A stretch of DNA of 64,000 nt from Glycine soja (Eukaryota; Streptophyta; Magnoliopsida; Fabales; Fabaceae). The stretch is taken from contig NC_041019.1 of assembly GCF_004193775.1 (NCBI RefSeq), positions 40,382,966-40,446,965 on the forward strand, read 5' to 3'. The translations under genes and the position numbers were made by a program. The notes under the pieces are model-generated. The model saw only the letters and a program-made list of their open reading frames with translations. It made no database searches and was not told where the DNA came from. Within the stretch, counting starts at the first letter, position 1. The number at the start of each line of letters is the position of its first letter. Shown here piece after piece: positions 1 through 9,941 of the stretch.

Positions 1-355
1 GTCAAGACTATCAAAGTCTTCTTTACATTTCAAAGACTTCAATGTCTTTTGTCTTCAAGACTATCAAAGTCTTCTTTACTTTTCAAAGACTATCAGAGTC
101 TTTTGTTTCAAAGACTATCAAAGTCTTCTTTAGGTTTTCAAAGACCATCAGAGTCTTTTGTCAAGACTATCAAAGTCTTCTTTACTTTTCTAGAACTATC
201 AGAGTCTTTTGTTGAGACTTCAATGTCTCCTTTACTTTTCTAGGACTATCATTGTCTTTTGTCGAGACTTGAATGTCTCCTTTACTTTTCAAAGGCTATT
301 AACGACTTTTGTTGAGACTTCAATGTCTCCTTTACATTTCAAGACTTCAAGGTCT
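1..355 (+). repeat. Tandem hairpin repeat, 3' UTR of element F
   Basis: About seven copies of a roughly 52-bp unit built from two 26-bp halves. Each half carries a short inverted repeat such as AGACT..AGTCT (5-9 with 15-19) or AGAC..GTCT, followed by CTTCTTTAC or CTCCTTTAC. It lies just upstream of an Ogre-like LTR, the place where Tat/Ogre elements carry variable tandem repeats. The small open frame across it follows from repeat periodicity and is not a gene. Confidence 0.8.
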
Positions 356-491
356 TTTGTTTGATGTACCTGATACCTCTTACATTCTTTCTTTTGACAG
401 GTTTCACTGCTTGGGTTTTTCGCTAGTAGTCGGTCGAATGGCAAGATCGCTAAGGTGAAATTAGTGTCCTCATCTTTACTTACCTTTTCAT
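356..491 (+). other. End of element F 3' UTR, PPT lost
   Basis: The stretch AAATTAGTGTCC..CTTTACTTACC matches the sequence just inside the 3' LTR of elements B and C (their reverse strand). The second hairpin arm, the polypurine tract and the first bases of the LTR that should follow are missing, so a deletion of roughly 45 bp spans the PPT/LTR junction. Confidence 0.6.
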
Positions 492-1684
492 TTTCATCTG
501 GGGACTATCATTTGTTAACATTTTGATTCTTGCTAGCCGAATTGAGCTGCTTGACACCAGTTGTTGCGCAATACGAAAGATTTTTCGACGTTTCGGTAAG
601 GAATACGGAAAATACCCAAAAGGGAGGGCAAAAAGATTATTTTGAAGCTTTTTCTGACCACTGGCTCACCGAGGCTAGCCTGTGGCTCGCCTGGGCCCCG
701 AAATAGCTTAGAGGTGAAGTAACCAGCTTGCCTGGGTGAGCAAGGTTACTTTAGGTTGAAGCAACAACTCACCTGGGGGAGCTGCAGATCAACCAAGTCC
801 CTTCATTTCCTATAAATAGTCGTGAGGGGGCTGAAGGAAGGGGTTTGGCTTTCAAACATTGATAGGATTTAGTGAAATTTGAAGGAAAGAAGAAGAAAGA
901 AGAGAAAAATAAGGTCGAGGCGCTACCGAATCATGACCATAATTGATTTCACATTGTTCTTCGTTCATCATCCGATTAGTATTTATTTTATGTTTTTGAA
1001 TACATTCTATGCACCCTTAAGGGTCCTCTTTGTTGCTTTGTGCATCTTCATCTCATTCTTCTACCATCCGTAATCTCTTTTCTTTTGCTAAAGTGAGTTT
1101 TGACCGATCATTTACGTCACCAGTCATCTTTAATGAGTATGAAAGTTTAATATGTGAATCCAAGTTAAAATCAACATGTAACTGAGCTTTTTATCCATGA
1201 AAGTCGCTTGAGTCCATCCAAGGTGTCCAACGCCTTAGCGGTCTCTTTTATTCTTGTTGGTTAAAATGAACCTTTCAAAAGTTTAAAATCAACTCAATGC
1301 ATAACTTTCTTGCTTTTTAAAAGAACTACGTAGGTCTGAGTTCCTCACCGACTTGAGGATACATAGGAGCAAGGGTAACGCTCTTGTCGACCCCAAAAAG
1401 TAAAAAAACATAAAAAAGGGAAATATAAATAAATAATGGAGTCATGATTTTGCACAGTCGATTAAAGGTTGTCGTCCCTTGTGACGAACGCGTGGGGTGC
1501 TAATACCTTCCTCGCACGTAAACAACTCCCGAACCCTTATTCTTAAAATTCACAAACCTTTTTTTTTGTTTTTTCAAACGTTTTCCTCGAATAAATGTTG
1601 GTGGCGACTCCTGCACGTTTTCTTTTTTGGAAGACGTACCATTGAGTCTCGCCTCGCCCTCCCGCCGATGGGTAGGTCGCGACA
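492..1684 (+). mobile_element. 3' LTR of Ogre-like element F (5' end deleted)
   Basis: It resembles the LTRs of elements A, B and C: CATCTGGGGACTATCATTTG near the start, a TATA box at 811-818, GGCGAGC-type palindromes upstream of it, the CTACGTAGGTCTGAG module at 1326-1370, and the end GGGTAGGTCGCGACA. The usual first bases TGTCATACCCTAATTT are absent. The rest of element F lies left of the window, so its TSD cannot be checked. The terminal GGGTAGGTC.CGACAATTATTTT is repeated about 73 bp further on. Confidence 0.75.
811..818 (+). promoter_or_regulatory. TATA box of F LTR
   Basis: TATAAATA sits after a GC-rich hairpin-forming stretch, in the same position as the TATA boxes of the other Ogre-like LTRs here. 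Confidence 0.6.
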
Positions 1685-3848
1685 ATTATTTTGTTCATAA
1701 GTTTTGAGGGAAGTTGTCTTGGCTAGTGCTTTAGGGGAAAAAGGGTAGGTCACGACAATTATTTTCTACCCATTTCATGTCATTGGTTGTACTTTCAATA
1801 GTATTATTACAGGTTAATTTCTTCCAATTTCCTTTATTAATCTTTACCTTCAATTTCTGGATCAGGAATTAATTAATTAACATGTTTCATTCCCACTTAA
1901 TTAGCAAAGTTTTCTGAATTTAACAAAAGGTAAAAGGGTACTATGTTTTCTGAATTTAGTTGTTTGTTGAAAATGTTATAGTTTTCTCCAATTTTGAGAA
2001 CTCCGATCTATTGTGTTTTAGAGAGTGCTAAACTGTCCTATCCAAATAATATTATCCAAATCAAGGAGTTTTGTATTACCATTGTCCGTGGTAGGATTAA
2101 ATTGATGATGGTTTTATTTCTTTGTTCTCGGTTGGCTGTGTTGTTGTAAGTTCGTCCAGTTATCCATTAGTAGGGCTGAGGCATCTCATGTCTTTGGTTC
2201 ATAAATAGATGAGTGTGCATAACATGTGGAGATAATTCTTCTCTGTTACCATCTCGAAAGGATTTCTCAGTCTCCCTTCCCTCCCTCCCCAATAAAGTGT
2301 CAGTACTCAGTTAAGATAAGTTGATAAGTCGCAACAACCATGATACTTCCTACTATACGCAAGTGCCAAGAACTTATAATTTCTAAATTTGTAAACTTTG
2401 TCTGCCCACTCAATTTAAATTGATGGATCATTGAGTTGGGAAATTTGTATCCTCTACAGCATGAAGGGGGGGGGGGGGGAGAGACGGTGAGCCATCTCAC
2501 TTAGGATAGAAGGGAAGTGACAAATAGTTACAAACAATTTGTTAGAGGGTATCTATCAGTTAAATAATGGGAATGAAGATGCTCATAAGTCAGAGTGTGC
2601 AAGTTTACAACTGTATCCGATTTTACTAATCACAAAATAATCAATATGCAAATTAAAACATGAAATTATTAAATTATTATTATGCATGCACTTATGTATT
2701 TCATATGCCATTATTATGTATTATTGAAATGCTCCATTGTCATATCCTCGAGATAGGAAAAGTTATCAAAGGTAGTTGAGTAAAATGTCCCAATTAAGTA
2801 TCTTTAGTATTTTGTTTTATCAACTTCCTGTGGTACTACTCCGACATGCAAGCTAGGTCTATGGTGGAAATAAATACATTCCTTGAATTAAGCTTAAAAA
2901 ATACTTAAAAGGCAAAAGCATGGGTGGCATTTATGGTATGGGTTATGTGGATATGGATGGTCAGTTGTTTAGTTTTGTTTTTGTTAAGAACAAGAAATTT
3001 GTAACATATATGTAGAGTAGAAATTCATCATTTCATGGAATGGAATTCCTTTTATGCAAAGGACCAGAGTTTGGCATTCACTTCAATTCTATAAAGGGAA
3101 TTGAACAAATTAAGGATTTAAAGTTGTTTTAACTTGGAATTAACCAAGTGTGAGGCCAAAATTTAGTTGTGTACAATTCAAATTGGAGCTATCAATTTGC
3201 AATATATTAGAACTGCAGGTTGCAATATATTAGAATTGCAGGTTGTAGGGGAACAAATGAATGAAGATAGATTAGTAAAATAACATTATAATATATAGAT
3301 TAGTAACATTATAATATATTAGTAACACAGTTATTAGGTTCATTTTTAGAATGACAATAAGAAGTATATTGTATTTAAGATATGCCTTTTAGGTTACTCG
3401 TGCATTTTATTTTTATCAGCTCTCAATGTCTAACATCAATTGGATGAAGGAATCTGAACTCAAATTACTGATACTTTTGTACATTGAGATACACCAGCTA
3501 CCAGAAATGCTCACCTCTGTGAAAAATCTCTTTGGCTTTACATACATGCTTACCTTCTCTTCTCTTCTTGTGTTGTTTTCTTTTTGCCCCTTCAATTAGT
3601 GTTTTGTTATAGTACCTATGTTTAGTTGAATCACAATTTAAGGTGTGTCAAAGTGAAAATATTGTTATTGAAGTTGGACATAACAGGTCAATTCTATTGG
3701 TGAATTAGTTTAGTGACCAATTGGTGGGTAAACTGGTTAAAACTCAACTAATTGTAAATCGAGTAGAGTTAGTTTGTGGGGAGGAACTTGTAAAACAAAC
3801 CAGGTTTTAGTATAAGTCTCAAAAGTGGAAATTAAGCATAAGACTTAA
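1685..3848. other. AT-rich DNA with no recognised gene
   Basis: No open frame longer than about 66 codons and no recognisable protein on either strand. It holds a 12-base G run near 2467-2478, a 24-bp near-perfect direct duplication around 3197-3246 (TTGCAATATATTAGAA.TGCAGG) and short repeats of AACATTATAATATAT near 3283-3320. This is probably the oldest DNA in the window: the flank into which F and D inserted. Low-copy intergenic sequence or an old unrecognised transposon are both possible. Confidence 0.4.
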
Positions 3849-4393
3849 TGTAGCTCCATGTAGAGCTTGTAGGCCTTGGATCTTCTTCATCAATGGAGTC
3901 CTTTGCTTCTTGAAGATCAATGGTAGCAGAATGGAGAAGGAGGAAAGGTGATTGGAGACGCTACTTCAAGGAGAAGATGAGTCAAGAACAAGCTCACCAC
4001 CATAGGAAGCCATGGATAAGAGCTTGAAGGTAGGAGAAGATAAGTGGAGGAAGAGGGAGAGAAGGGGAATGAGGTCTGAACTTTGAAGTCTACTTTATCA
4101 AATGATCAAAGTTCCAAAATGCACACATAAGACCTCTATTTATAACCTAAATGGCACACAAAATTGGAAGGAAATTTGAATTTCTACTCAAATTTCACTT
4201 GAATTTGAATTTGAATTTGTGGAGCCAAATTTGGAGCCAAAATTTCATTAATTATGATTAGTGAATTTCAGCTATGGTTCAGCCCAGTAATCCAAGATCA
4301 AATCCAAGATTCTCCACTAAGTGTGCTTAGGACATGCACAAAGTGTGACTATATGATGTGGCAATGGGGTGTAGCAAGCAAATGCTCACCTCC
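3849..4393 (-). mobile_element. Left part of 3' LTR of chromovirus-like element D
   Basis: From TGTAGCTCCATGTAGAGC onward it aligns with the solo LTR at 7239-8120: GGATCTT..ATCAATG.AGTCCTTT, a purine-rich middle with AGCTTCACCACC-like words, then CTATTTATA. The remainder of the same LTR lies at 45738-46149, beyond the inserted E and A elements. Both parts together give about 957 bp. The start is inferred from the TG and the alignment; the TSD partner is outside the window. Confidence 0.65.
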
Positions 4394-4628
4394 TGTTAGT
4401 CATCTTATATGACTAACTTTTGTATAGAAAACTTTTGCAAAATATGTATAGTTTTCCCCAATTTATAGTTCTTTTGTAGGAATTGTTAATAAACTTTGAT
4501 GTGTTTTGATCTTTGTCATTAGGATCTCTTTTATTGGAATTAATGTTAAAATCTGTACAATTTCAAGTAAAAATGAGCTAATTTCTTGAAGTGCCAAAGT
4601 GACTATCGCACTAAGCGAACTCAGTGGG
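4394..4628. mobile_element. Left part of solo LTR E
   Basis: Begins TGTTAGTCATCTTATATGAC after CCTCC; the other half is at 44610-45737, ending ACCCCA before CTTCC. The possible 5-bp TSD thus has one mismatch. The sequence reads continuously across the A insertion (..GCGAACTCAGTGGG | CTTAGCGCG..), rich in the CGCTTAGCG words on both sides. The family is uncertain: the GACGATCCGGTGCGCTTG near its end is typical of Athila-like LTRs. Confidence 0.55.
4624..4628 (+). repeat. Left TSD of element A (GTGGG)
   Basis: GTGGG directly before the 5' LTR; the same five bases follow the 3' LTR at 44605-44609. This proves that the two distant LTRs belong to one insertion. Confidence 0.95.
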
Positions 4629-6230
4629 TGTCATACCCTAATTTCGTCTGGGGACTATTATTTGATGGCATGCAACCTTTGATTTACCGCTTCGAGGTGC
4701 TTGGCACCCTTTGTTGCACAATATGTGAAGTTCCGAGACGTGCCGGAAATCAAAAGGAAGCATTGTTGCGCAATCTGTGAGATTCCGTAACGTGCCGGAA
4801 ATCAAAAGGAAATATTGATACGCAATCCGTGAGTTTCCGTAATTTTTTGAAGACTAAAAATCGGAGTAATTACATGATCTGTAAGGTTCCGTAACCTTTC
4901 GGAAAGAAAACAAGTATCGTTACGAAATTCGCAAAGTTTCGTAATGTTACGAAAAAAAATCACCAAAAAAAGCAAAGGGGTGTATTTAGTAAAAAAAGGG
5001 TGCAAATAGTAACCAAGCCCACTTGGGCCTTCCAGATTCTTCCTCCAGAAGGCGGTTGCTTCTGGAGGAAGCAACCTGGCTCGCCTCGGCGAGCTGGGTG
5101 GCAAGCTCCTCCCCTATTTTGCTATAAATAGAGGGAGGAGTGAGGAAGGAAGGGGTTCAGCCTTCTTGGCACTTCGTATTCACTTGAAATTACTGAGGGA
5201 AATTGTTTCCGTGAAGAAAATCCAAGCCGAGGCGCTTCCGCAGTGTTTCCGTAACGTTTCCGTGGGTGATTTTGTGAAGATTTTCAATCGTTCTTCGTCA
5301 TTCATCGTCCGTTCTTCATTGTTCTTCGGTCTTCAATCGATAAGTACCCGAAATCGAACTTTTCAATTCATTCTATGTACTCGTGGTGGTCTCCATTTGT
5401 TTCGTGTACTTTTATTCTCGTTTCATTTACTTTTTGTACCCCCTTTTTGGCGTGCTTCAGTCATTTACTTAAGTCATTTTCTCGCCTAATCAAAAAATAA
5501 AATAAATTTCCACCGATCATTTGATTTGTAATATCCATTAATTTCTGTTAAAATGAAATTCGACCGTTCGTTCGTGCCGTAACCACGTTGGAAATCAAAA
5601 GGAGGTAAAATAATAATATAATAATAAAAAATATCTTTTAGTAAAATAAAGCAAAAAAAATCAATCGAACGTTTCTCTTTGGGATTTTCTCTTTCTTAAT
5701 TGAATTGACTAATAACTAAAGTGAAACTAAGGCTAAAATCAACTCGCAAAGTAAAGCTCATCCGCAAAAAATCACTAAAAAGAATTTGAAAGTTCAATAT
5801 CTCAGTTTTTCTTACCAAGTAAAAGGATCATTTTTAAGGTCCAACGCCTTAAAATGATCACCTTCCAAGTAAAAAGGATCGTTTGATTCACCCTTAAAAA
5901 AGAACTACGTAGGTCTGATTTCCTCTTCGATGGAGGGTACGTAGGAGCAAGAGCCCCGCTTTTGTCGACCCAAAAAATAAAAAAGAAATAAAAGTTAGGG
6001 TAACACAATTTCACACAATTCTAAAAATAAGGCTGTTGTCCTTTGAGACAAACGTGAGAGGTGCTAATACCTTCCTCAAATGTAAATACAACTCCCGAAC
6101 TTGGAATATTCTTTATGACCGGTTTCCTTTGGTTAAATAAACATCGGTGGCGACTCCGCGCATTTTCCTCCTTTGGAAGACACACCCGTGAGTCTCGCCT
6201 CGCTCGCCCGCAAAAGGGTAGGTTGCGACA
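4629..6230 (+). mobile_element. 5' LTR of element A
   Basis: 1,602 bp, TGTCATACCCTAATTTCG to GGTAGGTTGCGACA. U3 holds a quasi-tandem array of about 60-bp units with TTCCG/CGGAA words (about 4695-4960), a 12-bp perfect hairpin (5040-5051 with 5059-5070), a GGCTCGCC..GGCGAGC palindrome and a TATA box at 5123-5130. The CTACGTA..TACGTAG module lies at 5902-5971. Confidence 0.95.
5123..5130 (+). promoter_or_regulatory. TATA box of A 5' LTR
   Basis: TATAAATA in CTATTTTGCTATAAATAGAG, about 50 bp after the U3 hairpins; the likely pol II start of the element A transcript follows it. Confidence 0.7.
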
Positions 6231-6232
6231 GT

Positions 6233-6249
6233 TGGCGACTCCACTGGGG
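6233..6249 (+). promoter_or_regulatory. Primer binding site of element A
   Basis: TGGCGACTCCACTGGGG starts two bases after the LTR, as expected for a tRNA 3' CCA partner. The matching sites in B and C read TGGCGACTCCAGTGGGG and TGGCGACTCCGCTGGGG. Tat/Ogre elements are reported to use tRNA-Arg; I could not check the match. Confidence 0.85.
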
Positions 6250-6944
6250 TTTGTTTTTGTGAGTTAGGCCTATTTTAGGGAATTGTGGAATTGTGAAACT
6301 TTGTGTGTGCATTTTGTTGAACTGTGTAAATGTAATAACTGTTGTCTTTTCCACATTTTTACACTGCATTCAAAGCACCCACGGGTTTGAGTAAAAAAGG
6401 GGCCCTATACCCGGGTTCATGGGAATCTAAGGAGTAGAGGTGAATCTATGGTCATGCTAGGTCTTCGACTTGCTTGATAATAGTGAAACCTCGTCTAGAG
6501 CTTTCTCTCTTTATAATGTGTTGTCGCTGGTATTCCATACCGCCGCAATATTATTATCTTGAGTGATGATACCTCTAGAAAATAGCCATGTGAGATATGG
6601 ATCATTGGGAGTAGTTATTAGAGACCCCTAGATATTATCCTATAGGTTCCCAAATAGGGGCATGGAGCAAACACGCTCTGTGCCATTTGTTCTCATGCAT
6701 CCTTCTGCAAATTGCACATAAATTATAGTTTTGTTGTATAGCTAGTGATATTTTGTCTCTCTAGAGTAAGGCGTCACTTTTTAATACATGCGTTGGGGCG
6801 CTACAATGCCTAGAACGTAGTATTAAAAAGATGGGTCTTTTTTCGGTCTCGTACATGTAAATTACCCCTTGTTTTTCTTACCGTTTCATGCATGCGCATT
6901 GCATCATTCATATCGGAGCCTTGATCCACCCCTTTTTTAGGTAA
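6250..6944 (+). other. Leader of element A between PBS and ORF1
   Basis: Noncoding, about 700 bp, alignable in the reverse strand with 37101-37948 of B and 61392-62237 of C (for example the CCCGGGT box near 6410 and GATACCTCTAGA near 6568). It ends with a pyrimidine run and TTTTTTAG at 6933-6940, a possible splice acceptor four bases before the first ATG. Confidence 0.6.
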
Positions 6945-7233
6945 ATGATGGGGACAAATCAAAACGGACAAAGATTCTATCAAGTCAAGATCAAGGGCCT
7001 AGATGTCACCAGCCTTAGGGAGTTGGGATGGTTGATGGGACCCCTCCAAAGGCAAGCCTTCCGCAAAATGTACGGAAAGATTTTAGATTTAACCACAACG
7101 GAGGTATTTACGGAAGCCATTGTGTCCCTCGCCCAATACTATGACCAGCCGTTGAGATGCTTCACATTTGGGGACTTCCAAATAGTACCGACTGTTGAAG
7201 AATTTGAGGAGATTTTAGGATTCCCTCTTGGGG

Positions 7234-7238
7234 GAAGA
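7234..7238 (+). repeat. Left TSD (GAAGA) of the solo LTR in ORF1
   Basis: GAAGA here and again at 8121-8125. Removing the insert and one copy restores the ORF1 reading frame as seen in element B. Confidence 0.9.
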
Positions 7239-8120
7239 TGATGGAAGCTTGCTTGTGTGGCTTCTATGCAGGCTGGATCTTTGAGCTTCAATGAGGTCCT
7301 TTAATGGTGATTTTCCACCATGGAGATGCAGCGGAAGACAAAGGAGAAGAGGAGAGAGGAGGCGCCATCCACTAGGGAATAAGCCATGGAAGAAGGAGCT
7401 TCACCACCAAGATGAGCCTTGGATAAGAAGCTTGGAGAGGATGCTTCAATGGAGGAAAAGAAAGAGGGAGAGAAAGAGAGAGGGGGGAGCACGAAATTGA
7501 AGGAAGAAAAAGGGAGAGAAGTTGAACTTTGAGTTGTGTCTCACAAGACTCTCATTCATCAAAGTTACAACAAGTGTTACACATGCTTCTATTTATAGAC
7601 TAGGTAGCTTCCTTGAGAAGCTTCTTTGAGAAAACTTCCTTGAGAAGCTAGAGCTTAGCTACACACACCCCTCTCATAACTAAGCTCACCTCCTTGAGAA
7701 GCTTCCTTAAGAAGATTCCTAAAGAAGTTAGAGCTTAGCTACACATACTTCTCTAATAGCTAAGCTCACCTCCTTGAGATGAGAAGCTAGAACTTAGCTA
7801 CACACCCCCTATAATAGCTAAGCTCACCCCCATGACAAAAAAACATGAAAATACAAAAAAAAAATTCTTACTACAAAGACTACTCAAAATGCCCCAAAAT
7901 ACAAGGCTAAAACCCTATACTACTAAAATGGCCAAAATACAAGGCCCAAACGAAGGAAAAACCTATTCTAATATTTACAAAGATAAGCGGGCTTATACTT
8001 AGCCCATGGGCTCGAAATCTACCCTAAGGCTCATGAGAACCCTAGGGCCTTCCTTTGGATCTCTAGCCCAATCTACTTGGAGTCTTCTACCCAATGCCCT
8101 TGCGGGATAGGATTGCATCA
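7239..8120 (-). mobile_element. Solo LTR of the D chromovirus family inside A ORF1
   Basis: 882 bp, TG..CA ends, 5-bp TSD, no internal region: the product of LTR-LTR recombination. In the minus orientation it starts TGATGCAATCC, like the D LTR at 46149, and carries the same coding tail (RRLQVDWARD, about 8030-8090), as expected if the integrase frame of this family runs into the LTR. It contains a CTATTTATAG box near 7590, two or three degenerate repeats of GAAGCTTCCTTGAGAAG (7605-7790), and a purine-rich block at 7330-7500. Confidence 0.9.
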
Positions 8121-9700
8121 GAAGAAAACCGTATCTTTTCTCCGGGTTTCTTCCCTCCTTGAGCAAGATTGCAGTTGTGGTCGGAGATTCAGCGAGAGAG
8201 TTGGATCGTATGAAGCAAACTCGAAATGGCGTAGTGGGCCTACCACGGAAATACTTGGAAGACAAGGCAAGGGATATGGTGAATCAAGAGGAATGGGTCC
8301 CGTTTGCGGATATACTAGCTTTGCTGATCTTTGGGGTTGTCCTCTTTCCAAACGTGGACGGTTTGGTGGATCTAGCCGCAATTGATGCTTTCCTTGCATA
8401 TCACCATAGCAAGAAGAGCCCGGTGGTAGCTATCTTGGCGGACTTATTTGATACATTTGACCGAAGGTGCGAGAAGAATAGCGCCCGGATTGTCTGCTGC
8501 TTACCCACTCTTTGTGTGTGGTTAGTTTCGCACCTATTCTAACAAGACATAAGACACCCGTGTCCGCTTCAAAGTTATCGCTTGTGCGTCAAAAAGAGAA
8601 GAGTCGATTGGGACCAATACTTGGCTGGGATAGGAGGCAACACAATCAACTGGTTTCCTCGATGGAAGGAAGGAAAGGAGGGAGTTATTTTCTCATGTGG
8701 GGACTACCCAAACGTTCCGTTGATAGGGATGAGGGGTTGTATTAACTATAAACCCGCACTTGCCATAAGACAGCTAGGGTACCCCATGAGGGGAGCACCA
8801 ACGGGAGAGAGCCTCTCGCCTTTCCTTGTGAGAGATTTTGGCGCGCAAAGTCTCAAGGTTGTACAAAGAGTCCACAAGGTGTGGAAAAGCCCGTTGAGGA
8901 AAGATAAAGAACTTAGGGGCATCTGTAATGGCATCATCGGTGGTTATCATGAATGGCTAAGAGTTCATACACGAGGGTTAGATTGGCTCTCCAAGTTGAA
9001 ATTTATCAACGAGGAGAACTTCGAAGCTTCGGAAGAGGATGAAGAAGTCCAAGCTCTAAAATTAGAGCTAGGGAAGGCAAGACTCGCCAAAGAAAAATTC
9101 AAGTCAGCCGCTACAAACATCCGGAAATAGTGTACCGAGTTACGAGAGGAAAACACGGCTACTGCAAGAGCCCTTGAACAAGAAACCAAGAGGGCCCTCA
9201 AGGAAGAGCATGGCCGAGATAAATTCCGAGGAGCTTTGTGGGGTAGCAACAATGAGCTCAAGCTCCGGAGAGAGGAAAGAGACCAGTCACGGGTACATGG
9301 CATGATCTTAAAGGAAGAGTTAGCTACTTACTCAAGATCCAAGAGGGGTTTGGCCCAACACTTAGAAGCCACGGAGCGAAGCATGCTAGCTATAATAGGG
9401 CAGTACAAAGAAGAGTTAAACCAGTCTTTGACCCATGAACAAAAACTAGTAGAGGACTTCGCACAAGCGTACGCCGAGAAGGAAGCAAGAGGGAGGGTGA
9501 TTGATGCATTGCATCAAGAAGCGACCATGTGGATGGATAGGTTCGCCTTGACCTTAAATGGAAGTCAAGACCTCCCGCGACTACTAGCTAAAGCAAAGGC
9601 CATCGCTGAAGTGTGTTCAGCCCCCAAGGAAATTCAAGGGCTAATCAATTACTGTCAACACATGATAGATTTGATGGCCCATATAATTAGAAACCGTTAG

Positions 9701-9941
9701 GTTCTGTTGTAACACTTTTGTATGATCTTGGCTAGATAAAAGCTTTGTTCCTTTTTATAAAAAGAAAAGTTCTGAAACTCATCACATTATCTAAAAAAGG
9801 CCTTGAGGTGGATCCAAGTGCTCTGATCATTCATTAGCATATTCATGTTTTGGTGGCATACTCACCATTGTTTGTTTCTTTAGGGAATTCACCATAACTA
9901 AAAAAGCGCAAAGGCACCCCTATAACACTCGATCCAGAAAG
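9701..9941 (+). other. Spacer between ORF1 and gag in element A
   Basis: About 240 bp, noncoding. It holds TTTGTTTCTTTAG ending at 9883, a possible splice acceptor 58 bp before the gag ATG. B has TTTGGTTTTTTAG in the same place. Confidence 0.5.

Larger units (their letters stand above)
6945..9700 (+). pseudogene. ORF1 of element A (plant-mobile-domain-like protein), broken
   Basis: Homolog of the intact 624-aa ORF1 of element B. The N-terminal part (6945-7238) has CFTFGDF..VPTVEEFEEILG.PLGGR, which resembles the plant mobile domain core. It is then cut by an 882-bp solo LTR plus its 5-bp duplication (7239-8125). Reading resumes in the same frame, so the LTR caused no frameshift. Two nonsense codons follow: TAA at 8540-8542 and TAG at 9128-9130, each one substitution from the codon in B. 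The C-terminal half is a charged coiled coil ending in IIRNR at 9700. The role of this protein is unknown; Tat/Ogre elements carry it upstream of gag. This copy cannot make it. Confidence 0.9.

Noticed and set aside
1685..3848. Host gene fragment
   Set aside because: No homology recognised, no long ORF, and no consistent splice-bounded frames.
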